NCBI RefSeq assembly: GCF_022647325.1
Contig: NZ_CP071405.1
Span: forward strand, 372,001-436,000
Direction: 5' to 3'
DNA: 64,000 nt
From: Pantoea deleyi
GTDB taxonomy: Bacteria > Pseudomonadota > Gammaproteobacteria > Enterobacterales > Enterobacteriaceae
Shown here: positions 62,035 through 64,000 of the stretch, in pieces
How positions within the stretch are numbered: position 1 is the stretch's first letter
Layout: the number at the start of each line of letters is the position of its first letter
The notes under the pieces: model-generated
What the model was told of the DNA's origin: nothing
Seen by the model: only the letters and a program-made list of their open reading frames with translations
Database searches by the model: none
Made by a program: the position numbers and the translations under genes

Positions 62035-62062
62035 GAAACTTCCCGATGTTATAAAGGTCGGA
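62035..62062 (+). promoter_or_regulatory. Sigma-E-type promoter of fkpA
   Basis: GAAACTT at 62035-62041 and TCGGA at 62058-62062, 16 bases apart, resemble the sigma-E elements GGAACTT and TCTGA. The start of transcription would be about 110 bases upstream of the fkpA ATG. Sigma-E control of E. coli fkpA is established. Confidence 0.7.
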
Positions 62063-62177
62063 GGTAGACCGGGTAATTACATTGTGGGAGTGTTCGACAC
62101 TGCCACGTAAAGTTATAGTGTGGACCCTCAAGTCCGCAATGTTTCCCGAGGTTAGACGCTTCGGTTTTGGAGAAAGG

Positions 62178-63026
62178 ATGAAATCACTGTTTAAAGTCAC
62201 AATGTTAGCTACCACGATGGCCGTTGCGCTGAATGCTCCGCTGGCCATGGCGGCAGACACGGCAGCCGCACCTCAGGCTGCACCGGCTGCGGCGCCACAG
62301 TCTGCGCCTCAGGCACCGAAAAATGCGGCCTTCAAAGATGAAGACCAGCAGTCTGCTTACGCGCTGGGTGCTTCACTGGGACGCTACATGGACAACTCCC
62401 TGAAGGAGCAGGAAAAACTGGGCATCAAACTGGACAAGCAGCAGCTGATCGCGGGCGTTCAGGATGCATTCGGTGGCAAGAGCAAACTCTCTGATGAAGA
62501 GATCGAGCAGACCCTGCAATCCTTCGAAGGCCGCGTAAAAGGCGCAGCCTCAGCGAAAATGGAAAAAGATGCGAAAGAGAACGCCGATAAGGGCGCAGCT
62601 TACGCAACCAAATTTGCTAAAGAGAGCGGCGTAAAGAAATCTGAAACCGGCCTGCTCTATAAAGTTGAGAAAGAGGGCACCGGTGACGCACCTAAAGACA
62701 GCGACACCGTAGTTGTGAACTACAAAGGTACGCTGATCGACGGCACAGAGTTCGATAACTCTTACACCCGTGGCGAGCCACTCTCATTCCGTCTGGATGG
62801 CGTGATCCCGGGCTGGACTGAAGGTCTGAAGCACGTGAAGAAAGGCGGCAAGATCAAGCTGGTGATCCCACCACAGCTGGCCTACGGTAAAAATGGCGTT
62901 CCGGGCATTCCGGCTAACTCCACGCTGGTGTTCGATGTTGAACTGCTGGATATCAAACCGGCACCAAAGGCCGATGAAAAAGCACAGGCCCCAGCGCCTG
63001 CTGCCGCTGCACAGAAAGCGCAGTAA
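62178..63026 (+). CDS. fkpA: Periplasmic FKBP-type isomerase and chaperone FkpA
   Basis: The 282-residue protein has a signal peptide (cut after AMA near residue 25), an Ala/Pro/Gln-rich low-complexity stretch longer than usual, an N-terminal dimerisation domain (AYALGASLGRYMDNSLKEQE on) and a C-terminal FKBP domain with VVNYKGTLIDGTEFDNSY. It ends with a second Ala/Pro-rich tail. The start at 62178 follows GAAAGG; upstream in-frame codons lack signal-peptide character. Confidence 0.96.
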   Translation: MKSLFKVTMLATTMAVALNAPLAMAADTAAAPQAAPAAAPQSAPQAPKNAAFKDEDQQSAYALGASLGRYMDNSLKEQEKLGIKLDKQQLIAGVQDAFGGKSKLSDEEIEQTLQSFEGRVKGAASAKMEKDAKENADKGAAYATKFAKESGVKKSETGLLYKVEKEGTGDAPKDSDTVVVNYKGTLIDGTEFDNSYTRGEPLSFRLDGVIPGWTEGLKHVKKGGKIKLVIPPQLAYGKNGVPGIPANSTLVFDVELLDIKPAPKADEKAQAPAPAAAAQKAQ

Positions 63027-63034
63027 TCTGCCAG

Positions 63035-63060
63035 CCGCCGCCTCCGGGCGGCGGTTTCAT
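63035..63060 (+). terminator. Terminator of fkpA
   Basis: An 8-bp GC stem (63035-63042 with 63047-63054) with a TCCG loop is followed by TTTCATTT. Confidence 0.85.
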
Positions 63061-63192
63061 TTCCGCGTCACGACAAACCTCTGGCATAAGCCGACGACAT
63101 TTGCCAGACTAATGCCTGCCGAATTATCCCAATATTGAGTCTGCCCATAAGCCGCTGTGACAGGCTCCAGCCATTCAGGGTGAAACTCTTCA

Positions 63193-63915
63193 ATGTCTAA
63201 TCCATTCAATCCGGGTGAACTGAGCGACTTCGATCTGCTTGAGCAGCGCCCGTTCGAACAAACTGATTACGATATTCTGAAATCGTACGAGGCTGTCGTG
63301 GATGGCCTGGCCATGCTGATTGGCTCCCACTGCGAGATTGTCCTGCATTCGCTTGAGGATCTTAAGTGTTCGGCGGTGCGCATCGCCAATGGCGAGCACA
63401 CCGGACGTAAAGTCGGTTCACCGATTACCGATTTAGCGCTGCGCATGCTGCACGATATGCACGGAGCGGACAGTAATGTGTCGCGCGCCTATTTCACCCG
63501 GGCCAAAAGTGGCGTGCTGATGAAGTCGGTCACGATCGCGATCCGTAATCGTCAGCAGCGGGTGATTGGCCTGCTCTGTATCAACATGAACCTCGATGTG
63601 CCGTTCTCACAGATTATGTCGACCTTTATGCCGCCCGAGATGCAGCAGGTTGATTCCAGCGTGAACTTCGCCAGCTCGGTGGACGACCTGGTGATGCAGA
63701 CGCTGGAGTTTACGATCGAAGAGGTGAGCGCGGACCGCAATGTCTCAAACAACGCCAAGAACCGTCAGATTGTGCTGAATCTCTATGAGAAGGGGATCTT
63801 TGACATCAAGGATGCGATAAACCAGGTGGCGGATCGTCTGAACATCTCAAAGCACACGGTCTATCTCTATATCCGCCAGTTTAAAAACGGCGACTTCCAG
63901 GGACAGGATCGGTAA
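63193..63915 (+). CDS. yheO: YheO, PAS-like/HTH putative regulator
   Basis: A 240-residue protein with an N-terminal YheO-type PAS-like domain (residues about 25-140, [20 protein letters not shown]) and a C-terminal helix-turn-helix ([33 protein letters not shown]). Target genes are unknown, but it always precedes tusDCB, which suggests a link to sulfur relay. Its stop overlaps the tusD start by one base. Confidence 0.94.
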   Translation: MSNPFNPGELSDFDLLEQRPFEQTDYDILKSYEAVVDGLAMLIGSHCEIVLHSLEDLKCSAVRIANGEHTGRKVGSPITDLALRMLHDMHGADSNVSRAYFTRAKSGVLMKSVTIAIRNRQQRVIGLLCINMNLDVPFSQIMSTFMPPEMQQVDSSVNFASSVDDLVMQTLEFTIEEVSADRNVSNNAKNRQIVLNLYEKGIFDIKDAINQVADRLNISKHTVYLYIRQFKNGDFQGQDR

Positions 63916-64000
63916 TGCGTTACACCCTGCTGGTCACCGGCCCGGCCTATGGAACACAACAGGCGACCAGCGCGTGGCTCTTTGCCCGTGCGCTGCTGGC
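63915..64000 (+). CDS. tusD: Sulfurtransferase complex subunit TusD, N-terminal part
   Basis: The first 28 codons begin [20 protein letters not shown], the TusD N-terminus. TusD in the TusBCD complex passes sulfur from TusA to TusE for tRNA 2-thiouridine formation. The catalytic Cys is beyond the window end. The start shares one base with the yheO stop. Confidence 0.9.
   Translation, partial: MRYTLLVTGPAYGTQQATSAWLFARALL

Overview
The window is chromosomal DNA of an Enterobacterales bacterium, most likely Erwiniaceae and Pantoea-like. The proteins closely match E. coli families and the gene order follows the E. coli malQ-to-tusD stretch. The GC content is moderately high. There are lineage-specific losses (no gntT, feoABC or nirC where E. 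coli has them) and gains. This placement is inferred from remembered family sequences, not from a search. I saw no tRNA, rRNA, insertion sequence, prophage or CRISPR array.

Layout from left to right. 1-8.5 kb: end of malQ, nfuA, gntX, bioH, a small DUF1471 exported protein, a GH13_18 sugar phosphorylase that looks inserted, the Tex protein yhgF and greB. 8.6-11.5 kb: an orphan YjbE-like secreted peptide divergent from ompR-envZ. 11.5-18.7 kb: pckA with a structured leader, hslO, hslR, yrfG, igaA and nudE. 18.7-21.7 kb: an accessory block on the minus strand (GNAT acetyltransferase, PAS/LuxR-type regulator, CodB-like permease) next to a candidate small RNA. 21.7-34.3 kb: mrcA, the hofMNOPQ pilus/DNA-uptake operon, then aroK-aroB-damX-dam-rpe-gph-trpS. 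34.3-40.1 kb: nirB-nirD and cysG, with cytosine deaminase codA divergent from nirB. 40.1-49.9 kb: tsgA, ppiA, the yhfG-fic antitoxin-toxin pair, pabA, argD, yhfK, crp, yhfA, prkB, yheU and yheT. 51-56.2 kb: a second accessory block with a LysE exporter, a LacI-type regulator and tauABCD for taurine use. 56.3-64 kb: yheS, kefG-kefB, yheV, slyD, slyX, fkpA, yheO and the start of tusD.

Most genes are housekeeping: central carbon metabolism (pckA, rpe, gph, malQ), aromatic, folate and arginine synthesis (aroKB, pabA, argD), envelope stress and folding (ompR-envZ, igaA, hslO, ppiA, fkpA, slyD), cell wall and division (mrcA, damX), DNA methylation (dam), nitrite reduction with its siroheme supply (nirBD, cysG), and the global regulator crp. 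Several operators can be read directly. FNR and NarL/NarP sites sit upstream of nirB at about -41.5 and -69.5. A double ArgR box lies before argD. A sigma-E-type promoter precedes fkpA, and a near-consensus CRP site lies between tsgA and ppiA.

I did not find a large undescribed system. The observations most worth checking are the candidate small RNA at about 21366-21467, the acetyltransferase/regulator/permease block beside it, the Fic protein with His where the motif normally has an acidic residue, the paired hairpins in the pckA leader, the nirC-less nir operon with a terminator before cysG, and the orphan YjbE-like peptide next to ompR.
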